Shown: positions 35,430 through 47,294 of the stretch, piece after piece | How the letters are laid out: every line of letters starts with the position of its first letter | Numbering within the stretch: position 1 is the stretch's first letter | Assembly (NCBI GenBank): GCA_030159075.1 | Contig: BROG01000913.1 | Span: 124,001 to 188,000 of the forward strand | Direction of reading: 5' to 3' | Source of the DNA: Atrina japonica | Taxonomy: Eukaryota > Mollusca > Bivalvia > Pterioida > Pinnidae | DNA: 64,000 bases | The notes under the pieces: generated by a model | What the model was told of the DNA's origin: nothing | The model's database searches: none | The model's input: only the letters and a program-made list of their open reading frames with translations | Program-made: the position numbers and the translations under genes

Positions 35430-36260
35430 ATTATTATTCGTTTTAGTGCTTTATTAAAACAAAATTCGGTTATATATTTAACATTGGTGTAACAAATGTT
35501 CCGTACAACTGTAATGTTAAATGCAATTAAATGAGACGGCGTTATTTGTCGTTAATGTACAGATTTACTAAAAAGTGTTTAATCACACCTTTGTAACGTT
35601 AATTTGGAGACATGTTCATTTTTTATTAACTTCCTTTTATTGTTTGTATAAAGGTAAAGGTCCTAGTAGTCTATCAAACTTCAAATTACTTTTTGTTGAT
35701 ACCTACAAATTACCGGTGCGTCATTAGACTGTCAAAAATGTACACAATTTACATGAATAAGGTATGGTGATTAAGCTCATTTAGATAATGTAGAAAAAAA
35801 TATTAGGCGCAAATTAAAACTAAATGTGATTTTTATTTATTGGTTACTGTATAGTATCAATTGTATTGGGACGTAAACAGGTTCACTGTGAAGCTCTAAA
35901 CACCTATTTGCTAAGCAAGTGCAGACATAACTAGATCTTTTCTTTTTTTGATGTACTATGACTTAGATTCTCAGATGTAGATTCGGTTGAAGGATGACTT
36001 CATATTTAAAATTAAATAAAATGCGCAACCATTTGCAAGCAAACGAAAATCAAAGTACTGAACGTTTGGTTACGAGATACAACTATTTATACTTTGAAAA
36101 TTATTTGATGTATATACACGTTTTAAAGATATTGCAGGGTTTCACTAAAAGATACCAATGTTCCTTTTACTGAGGAAAAGATTATTTCTAGTATTCCCAA
36201 TCATTACCGTAAATATTCGCGCAATTTAATTTCAAAACACTCAAAAAACCAAAACAACAA
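35430..36260. other. Intergenic DNA, no gene recognised
   Basis: AT-rich, only short frames, no known repeat seen. Confidence 0.5.
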
Positions 36261-36269
36261 TTTTTTGTG

Positions 36270-36400
36270 TTAATGTATAAATATTATAAACATTATAAAA
36301 TTCATAGTTTGCAAATGTTCAAAGCAAAACGTTCTTGTGGTTGAACTTGGATTTATAATAAGTGTAGAGCTCCGAAACAGAAAGTGGTATCATACATGAC
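36270..36400 (+). repeat. Dispersed repeat R1, decayed fragment
   Basis: TAAATATTATAAACATTATA and then GAGCTCCGAAACAGAAAGTG with GTATCATACATGAC. The middle is lost. Confidence 0.5.
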
Positions 36401-36419
36401 AAAAACATAATTAATATAC

Positions 36420-36810
36420 AATTGTTGTAACACTCGGTAAAATAAATTTCAAGGGACCTTATATTTCAATTCGTTATAAGGACAATTTCTTATATAATTA
36501 TAGCGAAGTGGACTGAAGGATTACAATGCGAGTTGGTAAGAAAAATAATTCAGGCTAAACAGGAAATTTTCAAGGAAGTAAAAGGAAAACAGAAACGTTT
36601 TTTCTACGTTTAGCTTACAAAACTTCTTTAATCAGAGAGTATGCCTCATTCAGCTAGGCAAAGAAGTCAAGAATTGACTTTTGTTTAATGATGATTATCA
36701 CTTCGTTATAACACTATAAAATGATTGGGGCATCAAGGGACATAGAAATTGTTTTGTTATAGGAACAAATTCGTTATATAAAATTCGTTATAAAATTGTT
36801 TTTCAACATA
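36420..36810. repeat. Element with repeated TTCGTTATA motifs
   Basis: AATTCGTTATAAGGAC, CACTTCGTTATAACAC, AAATTCGTTATATAAA and AAATTCGTTATAAAAT occur at about 36469, 36701, 36767 and 36783. They are accompanied by two GGGAC(C/A) boxes at similar offsets. It is probably an old tandem or MITE-like element of unknown family. Confidence 0.45.
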
Positions 36811-36974
36811 GAATATATAATGGTGCAGCCAGGGATTATTTAATGATTCGGTATGTGCATGAATTCGTACGAACCGAGTTCGTATATTCAAGTTTTACTG
36901 CATGTATATATACGATTGAGTCCTCACATTTGGAGTCCTATAACAACGTTATCGAAACAATCATTTTTCCGAAT

Positions 36975-37080
36975 GCGTAGATAGCAAAGTGGTTTAGGGC
37001 GTGGTGCATGAGATACAGGCGGTTGTTAACGTAGGCCAAACTTCGAACTCCAATCGGGTTTGTAGGTGCCTTGTTATTTC
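36975..37080 (+). mobile_element. Decayed tRNA-derived SINE head
   Basis: ATGCGTAGATAGCAAAGTGG, then TTCGAACTCCAATCGGGT and TGTAGGTGCCTTGTTATTTC. It matches the better copy at 58576-58720, with a damaged A box and B box. Confidence 0.65.
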
Positions 37081-37084
37081 TGTT

Positions 37085-38140
37085 TTTGTGCTTGATATAT
37101 ATGTTTGTATGTAACATTTTGCCTAAACTTTCTCAACATTATTTTTTCTTCTCGAGGTATTAATGTACTTCTGGTTACGTATACAAAACCAGACAGCATT
37201 GCTCGTAAGAATAAATAAGAACAACCATACTGATATGAAAGATGTTCTTTGAATATTTGTAAATATTTAAAATGTTTTCAAAAGATTGACTTTGCGAAAA
37301 TGGACACAACATAGGCTGAAAATTGCTTGAACTATTTTTTCATATGCATCATTGTAGACGTTAACATACTCAAACGCGGGGAAAAGGTACAAATCGACAG
37401 CTAAACTCATATTGCACATTATATGAGCGCAAGATCTTTTGCACAGAAATGACACTGATTAAAAATACTCTAAAACTGCATTTGTCTATCTTTGTATATC
37501 ATTTACATGGACAAGTCCTCCAGACCTATATTTTATTCGAATTTACACATGTATTTCTTTTTATGAAATTCAAACCTCAAATAATTACATATATCAAAAT
37601 ATGATATGAAAAGTGTTGTTATGGAGAGAGCGTTCTAAGTCTGGGAAACTTGAGTCCAATCGAGTTGTGTATTATAAAATAAAATATGTTCAAATCAAAA
37701 AGTTATTGATGACGTTAACATACGTATGAGATGTTCAATTAACCTCCCTCTGAAACGAGAGCATGTATGCAGACATAATGAATTAGTTTAGGTACAATCG
37801 GTTCGTAAAAATAAATTTGGAGAGTACAATAAAATGAAATGCAACAATGACGTTTTTCGAATTCACTGGTCTTTAATACCCTTTTGACAGTTACAAAGTT
37901 AATAGTAGTGACATATTACCATGATAATATACGGAGTTTCAGAAGCTTTGACTTATATACATCGATACAAGTTGTCTATCATGATTTAAATTTACATGTA
38001 ATATTTCTGAAGTATTATGATATCAATATGTTCTTCCAAGTGATTAGTTTTTTATATCAACTTCGGTGTATTTTCGTGTTGAACCAGAGTGCTTATGAAA
38101 AAAAAAATAATATTATGATAACCAGTGATAAGGCATTTTA
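37085..38140. other. Intergenic DNA, no gene recognised
   Basis: AT-rich. Short frames at 37267-37455 (-) and 37884-38141 (+) show no recognisable family or coding signature. Confidence 0.45.
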
Positions 38141-38144
38141 ATTT

Positions 38145-38680
38145 CGGGCACCACGTTTAGTGAAAAAAGAGTTTTCGATGTGTTTTGGCGAAATTGTTGT
38201 ATAAAGAGTAGAAAAGTCGTATGTTTGGTCAATATGAATTTCAGAAAAATGTTTTGTCTTTAAAATTTGCCACAAGAAGTTGGGAATGTTTTAGTATCAA
38301 CATCTGATTTACATCGCCGTTTCTCCTTAACGACTGTCAGTATTTTGGCAAGGAGTATATATAAAGGTTTGGTGGAACATTTGCTGAATCCTGCTATATA
38401 TCTCTGTTTGTATGGAGTTTTATGGTATCCAGTAAATATGGTAGCTCAAAATCTGTATCGGCTGTAGGTTGATTAAAACAGTGTAATACTGATTCATAAA
38501 TTTGAAGGTTTTCGTACTTTAAAAGTGGTTTACGTGTGTATGTAAGATCGCCAAATTTAGTATTAAACCCTAGTTCGTTTAATAAACAATTATATTAACG
38601 TGTCTTACAAACAAATGCTGTATTATTTAAGGCTTTGTCTGCTGGGACCTTTGCTTTTGATCCCGACTAAGAAGTTTTCA
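38145..38680 (-). mobile_element. Penelope-like N-terminal RT fragment, heavily decayed
   Basis: The minus strand aligns over about 500 bp with 40450-41060. Recognisable pieces include AVKEKLQ-like and HLYWIPKLH-like regions, and the AKVPADKA-like segment at about 38640-38655. Several deletions and frameshifts are present. Confidence 0.75.
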
Positions 38681-38839
38681 TTTATCCATTATTTGTCATT
38701 TTAACGTTAATCTTATTTGAACCGAAATTAAACGCCTTCATTTGATTTATAAAAATATTTCGTCCTTAGAAAAACGGAAAAACATCACACAGAAACACTA
38801 CCATATTAATAATTAGAGGCATCAGGAGATAATATACAA

Positions 38840-39460
38840 ATTCGATGAACATTGGGCAAACATTGAACATTGAACATTGAAAATTTAGAGGTGGGATCAG
38901 GTCTCATGGAGGAGTAAGTTATCTCTAGCTATTACATCTCAACCACATGTGCAAAATATGTTGCCATTGACACGTCTACAACAACTTAGCTATACGCTGA
39001 CGGACAAACGTAATAATATTCTTTTTAAATGTTTGTACAAACAAATTCTTATGGTAGACAACTATAAACTTCAAAATAAGAGCAAAGTGACATTTCATTG
39101 GCATGATTACCTTATTTTATGATGTATAGTGCGACGACATAGGAATCAACGTTATTTGTATATAACTAAGGAATACATTTAGGTAATTTTAGGGGCTTAA
39201 ATGTTACAATGTTTTGTTACAGATGTCTACATCTATTTTGAATTCGATCTTAGGTGACGAAGTTTTATTTAGAGAAACGATCTTCAGTATTTATTGGCCT
39301 ATTTTTGCAAAACTATAACTTTAGCATTAAATATTTACACCAGATAATCATGTACAGCGTATAGCTGTTGTACAAATAGAAGCGACATGGAGTTTTCACC
39401 CTGCTATCGTAGTATACAAATATTTCGTTTTGACGTTTATATAACCTCGTGTCTATAATA
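38840..39460. other. Intergenic DNA with a short retroelement 3' scrap
   Basis: 38870-38920 carries AGGTGGGATCAGGTCTCATG and GAGGAGTAAG, from the 3' end of the Penelope-like element (-). TGAACATTGA is also reiterated at about 38845-38880. Otherwise featureless. Confidence 0.5.
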
Positions 39461-39464
39461 TAAA

Positions 39465-41350
39465 AAAATCCAGGTACCAAAGTATAAATCAATAGAATGC
39501 CCAGGACATATACAAATCCGGTAAAAATGGACAAACACGGACCTCTGGAAACCAAGAGGTGGGGTCAGGTGCCATGGAGGAGTAAGCATCCCCTGTCGAC
39601 CGGTCACACCCGCCTGAGTCCACAGTCAAGACCAATGAAATTTGTGAGGAGTGTATCCTCGTCACAATTGATACAGACGTCTCAACAACCGCCAACGAAA
39701 AGGCAACTCAACATTTCACCCAGTGAAACAGTGTAGTCGCAAACAAGACTATTATACCGATCGTAAAATTTGCGGAACGTTGACATTAAACGCGGTTTTC
39801 GATATCCCTGTGTCAATAATTTGTCAGTGAGTAGTTTACCTCTGTATATGATATCTTCATATGTTGTACACGCCCTGGCATATCGGATCATTTGTGGAAT
39901 GTAAACTCCATATGCGGGTGACTGAGGGATATTACTACTTAAATGTGGAAAATTTACGATGGGAAAGTCGGAATCGTCGCGTTTGTCGTATAGCTTAGTT
40001 GCTAATTTCCCGTCTGTGTTTACATTAAGTAAAATGTCTAACTATGAAGCGTGTGTGTTTGATTCTGTTGTATCTTTAATTTCTAATTCGCTGGGATATA
40101 TCGCATTGGCATATGTATGAAAATTGTCATTATTAATTGACAAAACGTCGTCGAATATATCTAAATGTCAAATTAAAGGACACCGCTAAAATTTGTTTCT
40201 TTTGATTCAGTAGTTTCTGCATGAAGTCTGCTTCGTATGAATAAAGGAACAGGTCGGCCAATAAAGGAGCACAATTGGTTCCCATAGGTATGCTGACAGT
40301 TTGTTGAAAGACCACGTCTCCGAACATTACAAATATATTGCCTAATAGAAATTCCAGCATCTTTTTATATAAACTTCAGTGCATTTATGTTTAGAATCAG
40401 AGTGGTGTTAGACAAAATAAGTATCCTGATAGCCAATCACTAGATATTTAAATTTTCGGGTACCACCTTTAGTAAAAAAAAACAGTTGTCTATGATGCTA
40501 AAAAGTATTTCTTTTAATTTTTTATGCGTAATAGTTGTGTAAAGAGTAGGGAAGTCATACGTTTTGATACTGTGAATTCGAGAAAAATTGTGTGTCTTTA
40601 AATTATCTAAAAGCTGTCTAGAATTCTTAAGTATCCACATCTGATTTACACCGCTTCTGGAATAAACAACTGTATAGTATTGTTGAAGTTTCTCCTTAAC
40701 GGCTGTCAATATCTTGGTAAGGAGTAAAGATAAAAGTTTGATAGAACATTTGCTGGATCCTGCTATGTATATTTGCTTATATGGGGTTGTATGAAGTTTA
40801 GGTATCCAATATAGATGTGGTAGCTCAAAATCGGTATCCGTTGTAGGTATATCAAATGAGCGTTTTACGGACACGTGATTTTTAAGGATCTCGTCCTTTG
40901 AAAGTGAGCTATGTGTGTATGTAGGATTTCCAGAATTCGTATTAAACCCAAATTCTTCTAATGAACAATTAAAGTAATGTGCCTTACAAATAAAATCTAT
41001 ATTATTTGAGGCTTTGTCTGCTGGTACTAGTACATATTGGTCATGTAATCTATCCAGTTCAGTTACTACTTCTGGATAACTAAATACAGAGGGATAACGT
41101 GTTTTCATAGTCCCTTTAAGTTTTCGAATACGGGACTTTATCAACCATCGTATGGCTTTCAGCCATTCAGACAAAGTGTCTGGTTCTACGTCTTCATGTT
41201 TGGCCCATCGTCTGGCATAATCTTCGACAGAATCCATAGCTAAACTGAAACTCTGACGCCAATTAAAGGAACGGACTTCCCGGTATTTAGGGCCCCTTAA
41301 AATAAGATTGTTTAGGCTTTCATTTTCAACAATAGAAACATCATAATTTT
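39465..41350 (-). mobile_element. Penelope-like retroelement, most complete copy
   Basis: Minus strand. The frame is open from about 41340, upstream of any ATG (ILRGPKYREVRSFNWRQ precedes MDSVEDYARRWAKHE at 41237), through 265 codons to 40440. It carries YVLVPADKASNN, LPHLYWIPKLHTTPY (the N-terminal RT landmark) and IKTYDFPTLYTTI (motif A). After a break at about 40440-40370 it resumes with FGDVVFQQTVSIPMGTNCAP (motif B). A frameshift at about 40155 destroys the YIDDVL box (reads RYIRRRF). The C-terminal RYARACTTYEDIIYRGK region and a 3' end of about 280 bp follow. No GIY-YIG domain is seen. The Penelope-like assignment rests on these motifs and their spacing; another non-LTR clade is possible. 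Confidence 0.82.
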
Positions 41351-42010
41351 AGCTGTAAAATATCTAGCAGATCTTAAAACAATCTAGAAATGACATGGAA
41401 AAAATTGCAAAATTAGTAAAGGTTACTATTGTAAAAGTTAGTTTGTCCCCTGTTTTATCACGCATAAATCAGCGCATTTTGTATATGATTTACAAGTAAC
41501 ACTACTCACTAGAATAAGTATGCGATATTGAAATCAACATTTCTAATGTCCCAGCTGTGTTTTATGCCAAATAAGGTGAGGTATTACCATACAATTGTCA
41601 AAAATAATACGCACGTGTACAAATTGAACTAACATAATTGTTTGAAGATATACAATTCGATTTTATGTGTTTTTGAACACCTTGTTTGTAAGATTTGAAT
41701 ATTTGGATCGGACATTTATTAGAAAAGTTCAAAAGGTATAACTGAAGCACTGACTCACAACGGTGAACCAAATTATCATCAGATCGTCCATACATTAAAT
41801 AAGATTGTTCTAGAAAATTGACAGAAACTCTTTAGATAACAGTTACGTGCAGTTGGTGCAATTGTTTAACAAGACCTCGTATGTGTTCATGCATTTTTTA
41901 CTCACCATTAAAATCATAATAAAAATGAATGAAATGAATCTGATGTCGTTTGATAAAAACTTAAATAATTTACGGTACAAAAATTTGAACAACAACAAAG
42001 AAACATATAT
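41350..42010. other. Intergenic DNA between the retroelement and gene D
   Basis: AT-rich, no recognisable gene or repeat. Confidence 0.5.
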
Positions 42011-42020
42011 GCAGAAATGA

Positions 42021-42026
42021 CGTTTA
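42021..42026 (-). terminator. Poly(A) signal AATAAA of gene D
   Basis: The minus strand reads CAAATAAACG 65 bp after the stop codon. Confidence 0.7.
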
Positions 42027-42090
42027 TTTGAAATACAACACAATGACAAGAAATGATGAAACAAACGGTCCTCTTGGCGTCTTCATAGAT

Positions 42091-42999
42091 TTAGTATACC
42101 GATTTTGTATGGCGACCTGTAAAGATTATATATTTTAAATAAGTATGTGATAATGAAGGATGATTATTTGTCTAAATGAGACCATCAATGCTAATTAAAG
42201 ATAAATAGAATTTATGAAAAATTAATTTTGCTACATTTTATCTATTGCTGAAAAACGTTATCTTGTTCATTTGTTGGAAAATTATTTTTGTGTATTATTA
42301 AGCTTTCTGAACGTGTTTAAATAGAATTAAAATTGATACATTCTGTAAAAACGAACAGACATATAAGAGAGACTGGTTTTAACCGCTAGATTTTATATCC
42401 ACATTTACATAAATAATAGAAATTAGAAGTTTATGAAAATGATAGAAGTAAAATGTATTACGTCTATATCTTGGATATCCTGAGTAATATCCACCTCCTA
42501 AACCTCCGAATCCATTATATAGGCCATAACTTCCGGGAAAACTGTATCCATAGCTACTGTATCCAAGTCCTCCATATAGTCCTGAGCCATAGCCGCCATA
42601 ATTGTAAAGGCTAGGAAAACCATATCCATAGCTGCTGTAGCCAAGTCCTCCATAAAGTCCTGAGCCTAAACCGCCATAGCCACCTGGAAATCCATATCCT
42701 ATACTATATCTTCTATAATGACCGCCATTTCCACCAGGATAACCATATCCATAGCCATATCTGTATCCCAAACCACCGAATCCTGGATATCCATATCCTC
42801 CATACCCACCATATAAACCTCCATATCCACCATACAAACCACCAAATCCACCATACAGACCTCCTGATCCACCATACCCTCCTAATCCACCATACCCTCC
42901 ATATCCACCAAACCCTCCGTATCCACCATAAAATCCATCATCAAAATCAAATGTCGCTAAACTTAAGCCAACAAAAAGACACAGGAGAAATATCTTCAT
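42091..42999 (-). CDS. Gene D: shematrin-like Gly/Tyr-rich shell matrix protein (exons 42999-42462 and 42116-42091)
   Basis: Predicted secreted shell-framework protein. Exon 2 begins at 43014 after a TTTACAG acceptor, so the upstream in-frame Met at 43122 lies in intron 1 and the real start is 42999. The signal peptide is MKIFLLCLFVGLSLA. A short acidic start (TFDFDDGFYGG) leads into GGYGGFGGYGG and GLYGGYGG repeats, a basic island (GGHYRRYSIGYGFP) and two copies of a 26-residue module containing GLYGGLGYSSYGY. The donor is at 42461-42460 (AGAC|GTAATA). The 345-bp intron ends CTTTACAG, and exon 3 yields the basic tail PRYRRRHTKSVY with stop TAA at 42091-42093, 187 residues in all. TATA, promoter blocks and AATAAA are present. 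Probably functional. Confidence 0.9.
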
Positions 43000-43810
43000 A
43001 ATGACTTCGTTTGTCTGTAAATGAACCAGTAAACCAATGTATAACATAATTATTAGCAATAGCATCATTTTTACAATAATCACAACGAAACCGATATTTA
43101 AGAAATTATCATAAGCTCTCAAAAAATTTAAAACTAATTTTACAATTTGACTTCACATTTCAACATTTCGTGACTTCATTTTTACGCTTTAAGATATAAT
43201 GAAGATGTACTGATATATATCAGAAACTCCAAGTCATATAATAATCTGTTTAATTCCAAGCTATTTTTGTTAGTATTGTTGAATAGTTATATTTTTAACA
43301 AGTTAAAAGCACACGCAATTTATCAATTGCCGCATCATATTCTAAAATAATACAGAAAATTTAGAAGATATCATCAAGATACCATGTCTGTCAATGGATA
43401 ACACGTGTGTTTACGTATGCACTACGTAGCAACATAATCATTAAACATGTATGAGATCCTGCTCCGCATACCGACATGAATTATGTATAGGAAGGCAATA
43501 AACAGTGTAATGATAATTTGCTTGGATACCAATATCAAAATCTACAAGTTTGATTTGTGTTAAAAATTATTGCAAGTTGTATTTGCATTCGTCGAAATAT
43601 GAAGTAAAGGTCTTTTAATCGTGTTAATCAAAACTGCTTTAAGTTAAAACATATTTTTCAAAACAATATTTTTGTAACTCAAATTTTGTATTCATAAAAC
43701 AAAAAATGAAAAATCTAAACTGGTTTCATTTTTTTCTTTTTTTTTGATAATTTAAGTAAAGAACCACATAGAAAAAGACAACGGCAAATTAGTAAATATC
43801 AGATATCATT

Positions 43811-43811
<1 letters not shown>

Positions 43812-43843
<32 letters not shown>
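43812..43843. repeat. Short (ATA)n microsatellite in D intron 1
   Basis: About 10 triplets. Confidence 0.9.
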
Positions 43844-43845
<2 letters not shown>

Positions 43846-43950
43846 CTCTAAACTTTTAAAAGCAAATGTAATAAATTTGTTACTGAATAGAAAATGCAAA
43901 ATGTAAAGAATTATGAATGATTTATAAATACACAGTAAATGTATACTCAC

Positions 43951-43995
43951 TCAAGTACGCTGTGGATATATCGATCTATTGGAGTGGAAGACCTG
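43951..43995 (-). other. Gene D non-coding exon 1 (start approximate)
   Basis: It ends at donor TTGA|GTGAGTAT (boundary 43951) and contains CTTCCACTCCAATAGATCG. It has no ATG in the inferred span. Confidence 0.7.
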
Positions 43996-44021
43996 TTGTA
44001 ATGATTCGAGACCGGACCACC

Positions 44022-44204
44022 CTTTTATACGATTTCATCTCGTAACATGATTAATTACTGGTCAAAACTTTGACAAGGAAATTTAAATTTGATTTAACAA
44101 ATGACAAAGATTTTTGATTGCAGTGTTTTTGTCACGTTAATAAATGAGAAGGCACACCTGAACGACTCCACACCATCCCTGGTATTTTTCATAATTTGAC
44201 CAAT
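44022..44204 (-). promoter_or_regulatory. Gene D promoter: TATA, conserved block, CCAAT and E-box block
   Basis: TATAAAAG is at 44022-44029. The conserved block spans 44048-44096 (core TTTCCTTGTCAAAGTT, ending CCAGTAATTAATCA), 18 bp upstream. CACCTG at 44155-44160 and CCAAT at 44200-44204 form the second block. Confidence 0.83.
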
Positions 44205-44214
44205 AATATAAGCT

Positions 44215-45215
44215 TTTACTTTAATCTATCAAAATCGTCATCTTGTGGACAGGTACATATGATTTCATTATTCATTTTTAATCAGTAAAAGTCATTTGTT
44301 TCCCTCAATATGGTGACATTAATTAGCATAATTATGGTTTTCATACAAGACAACAAATCGCCCCAGGAGATCAAAATGATAAAGTTAAGTTGGTCTGACT
44401 CCACCACTGTCAATTTCATTTTGGTCAGAATACCGAAGGTGTAAGGACAGAGTACATTTTCTAACAGCATAGAACCTCTTGTATAGTATGTAACTGCTTT
44501 GTCATACAGAGAATCTTGAGGTTACAAAAAGTGTAATTTAGAATGCCCATGGTTGATTCCTATGTTTCAACCATTATCCCGATACATTTGTAGTCTGCCA
44601 TTGCAGTTATATACAACAAACACGAACAAACACACAGGCGCGCACACGCGGTTTGTTTTAGTCCCATATGAGTTAGCTTGCATGCCCTTTTGTCATAGTT
44701 GTGTATAAAACTTTATATCCTATATATATTCTATTTTACAATTTAAATTTTACTTAATATTGGGCAGAAGTTGACAATTTTTCTCTCAAGATTTGATGGA
44801 AAGTAAAACCTGTGTTTAGACCTATATTGTTTTTATAAACCGATTCAGCGATGGATAAAACAGTGTCCGTTTGTGCTAGATAATCCCGGGTTTCAATCCA
44901 CATACAGGGACCATAGATGACGATACGGACTGTAAGTACCGCTTTTATTGATCACTATCAATGAAGATGTTAAGCCTATGGAATTTCTATACTAATATTT
45001 ATTATAAGTGTAAGATATTTTTGTGAAAACATTAAAAGATGTGTTTGTCAGTAATGTTTTAACCTAATGTCATTGGGTTAAAGTACTGTTAAAAAACGAG
45101 GTTGTTCTCATTCACACAATATGACATTATACATGAATTATCATTTAACATCTGGGCTATGCCGTCGGTTAATTTTTAAAGTCTGACGTTTATATTCTAA
45201 ACGAATGTTAGTTTA
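44215..45215. other. Intergenic DNA upstream of gene D
   Basis: AT-rich sequence with a short CA-rich patch near 44610-44650 (ACACACAGGCGCGCACACGC). No gene is recognised. Confidence 0.5.
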
Positions 45216-45217
45216 GA

Positions 45218-45440
45218 CACAAATATTATAAACATAATATCAATGTTACAGTGCTCACGTCGATCGTTTCTGTCAATAAGACTTCATCAGCTGAGCTTCA
45301 ATTTTAAATAGACTTTCTAAAGGGAAAGTGATATAACACCAGGCCAAATAATAAATCTAAAGGAATAGCAAATCCGTCTAAGAGTAACCACTGTAAAAAG
45401 ATGATTATCTTAGTTTTTGAATAATTAAGAATTTAATTGT
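45218..45440 (+). repeat. Dispersed repeat R1, single copy
   Basis: CACGTCGATCGTTTCTGTCA, GACTTCATCAGCTGAGCTTC, and CCGTCTAAGAGTAACCACTG in the family order. Confidence 0.85.
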
Positions 45441-45679
45441 TGTTATCAGCGTTAAATATTAATTTAGTATTAAGATAATTTGCTAGTGCCGAAATACCAA
45501 GTACTGACAGAAAAGCAGACATTTCTTAATTAATGTATTATGACAAAATATATAAAAAATCAATGACGATATATACAAACTAAAACAAGTTAATTTTTGC
45601 GGTTTTTTTTATTTGTATGGTACGCCAAAATCACATTAATGAGTTAAACCTAGTTTTTCTATTGATTTATACGTTGGTA

Positions 45680-46740
45680 TATGAGATTTTTTATATCATA
45701 CAAGGCCAAATAGTATCTATAAAAGATTAGCCGAAATCCGTCTAAGAGTAACCACTGTAAAAAATGACTATCTTAGCTTTAGAAAATTAATGAATTTAAA
45801 ATTGTTAACAGTGCCAAATATTACTTTAGTATAAGATGAACAGCTGGTACCGAATACCAGGTACTAGGTTTATGTATACCCTCGGGTACTCAAACGGTCC
45901 ACCAGCAATGGCAACGACCTAGTGGTTATAAATATCATAAACATAATACCAAAGTTAGGATGCTCAAGACAATATCGTTTCTCTCAATTAGACTTTATCA
46001 GTTGAGATCCAATTTGAAAAATATGTGCATTTTCTAAAGATAAAGTGGTATCATACAAGGCCAAATAATATCTCTAAAAGTATAGCCGAAATTCGTCTAA
46101 GAGTAACCACTGTAAAAAAATGACTATTTTAGCTTTAGAAAATTTTCGAATTTAAAATTGTTAACAGTGCCAAATATTACTTTAGTATAAGATGAACAGC
46201 TGGTACCGAATACCAGGTACTAGGTTTATGTATACCCTCGGGTACTCAAACGGTCCACCAGCAATGGCAACGACCTAGTGGTTATAAATATCATAAACAT
46301 AATACCAAAGTTAGGATGCTCAAGACAATATCGTTTCTCTCAATTAGACTTTATCAGTTGAGCTCCAATTTGAAAAAAATATGTGCATTTTCTAAAGATA
46401 AAGTGGTATCATACAAGGCCAAATAATATCTCTAAAAGTATAGCCGAAATTCGTCTAAGAGTAACCACTGTAAAAAAAATGACTATCTTAGCTTTAGAAA
46501 ATTTTCGAATTTAAATCGTGTTAACAGTGCCAAATATTACTTTAGTATAAGAAGAACATCTGGTACCAAAATACCAGGTACTAGGTTTATGTATACCCTC
46601 GGGTACTCAAACGGTCCACCAGCAGTGGCAACGACCTAGTGGTTATAAATATTATAAACATTATACCAAAGTTAGGATGCTCAAGACAATATCGTTTCTC
46701 TCAATTAGACTTCATCAGTTGAGCTCCAATTTGACTGAAG
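45680..46740 (+). repeat. Tandem array of repeat R1 (period 356-361 bp, about three units)
   Basis: The marker AAAGTTAGGATGCTCAAGAC starts at 45951, 46307 and 46668, giving periods of 356 and 361 bp. Each unit runs through an AAGTGGTATCATACAAGG box, GTCTAAGAGTAACCACTGTA, AGCTGGTACC, CCTCGGGTACTCAAACGGTC, and CAACGACCTAGTGGTTATAA. The units are very similar, so the expansion is recent. No coding potential is seen. Confidence 0.95.
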
Positions 46741-46744
46741 AAAT

Positions 46745-46955
46745 ACTTGGTTTAACTGATGAAGCACACCAAAATTACAATAATGAGTTAATCCTAGTTT
46801 AACTTATTTTGTGATTTTGGCGCAGTTAAACTTATTTTTTCTCCAGATAATGTGGGTCACTGAGAAAAACTAGGTTTAAATGGAGAAAAACTAGGTTTAA
46901 CTGAGAAAAACTCGGTTTAACTAATCAATATGATTTTGGCGTTCCCTATATTTGT
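46745..46955 (+). repeat. Repeat family R2 with tandem GAAAAACTAGGTTTAACT motifs
   Basis: TGAGAAAAACTAGGTTTAA, GGAGAAAAACTAGGTTTAA and TGAGAAAAACTCGGTTTAA occur in series, bounded by GATTTTGGCG. It directly follows the R1 array. A related piece is at 45605-45665. Confidence 0.8.
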
Positions 46956-47099
46956 ATGTAGTTTTTTAATTTAGTTCAGTTTTATTATATATCAAACTAA
47001 ATAAGTCAAATGAGTACTGCGTAGCTCGGAAAAAGTAACTACATGTATTCAAATATATATATAAATACATGTATATATAAATATAATATATAAAATCAC

Positions 47100-47290
47100 A
47101 TACACCAGAGAATCAGTCTTCAGGATGTCCATGATACAATATACATATCTAGGGGTGGGATCAGGTGCCATTGAGGAATAAGTATCCCCTGCTAACCGGT
47201 CACACCCGCCGTGGGTCCACAGTCAAAAATGAAATATGTGAAGAATAAGTCCTCGTTACAATCGACTCACCAGTAGATCCTGAAAAAATG
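47100..47290 (-). mobile_element. Solo Penelope-like 3' end
   Basis: GGGGTGGGATCAGGTGCCAT, AACCGGTCACACCCGCCG, then TCCTCGTTACAATCGAC, ordered as in the full copies. Confidence 0.8.
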
Positions 47291-47294
47291 TTTT

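Noticed and set aside
42999..43122. Upstream in-frame Met of gene D (and the Met at 52774 of gene E)
   Set aside because: Both lie upstream of the TTTACAG or CTTACAG acceptor in intron 1. The spliced leader enters downstream of them and the signal peptide begins at MKIFLL.
45951..46740. CRISPR-like or coding tandem array
   Set aside because: The units are about 356 bp with no short repeat-spacer structure, the host is a eukaryote, and there is no open frame. It is a tandem dispersed repeat.
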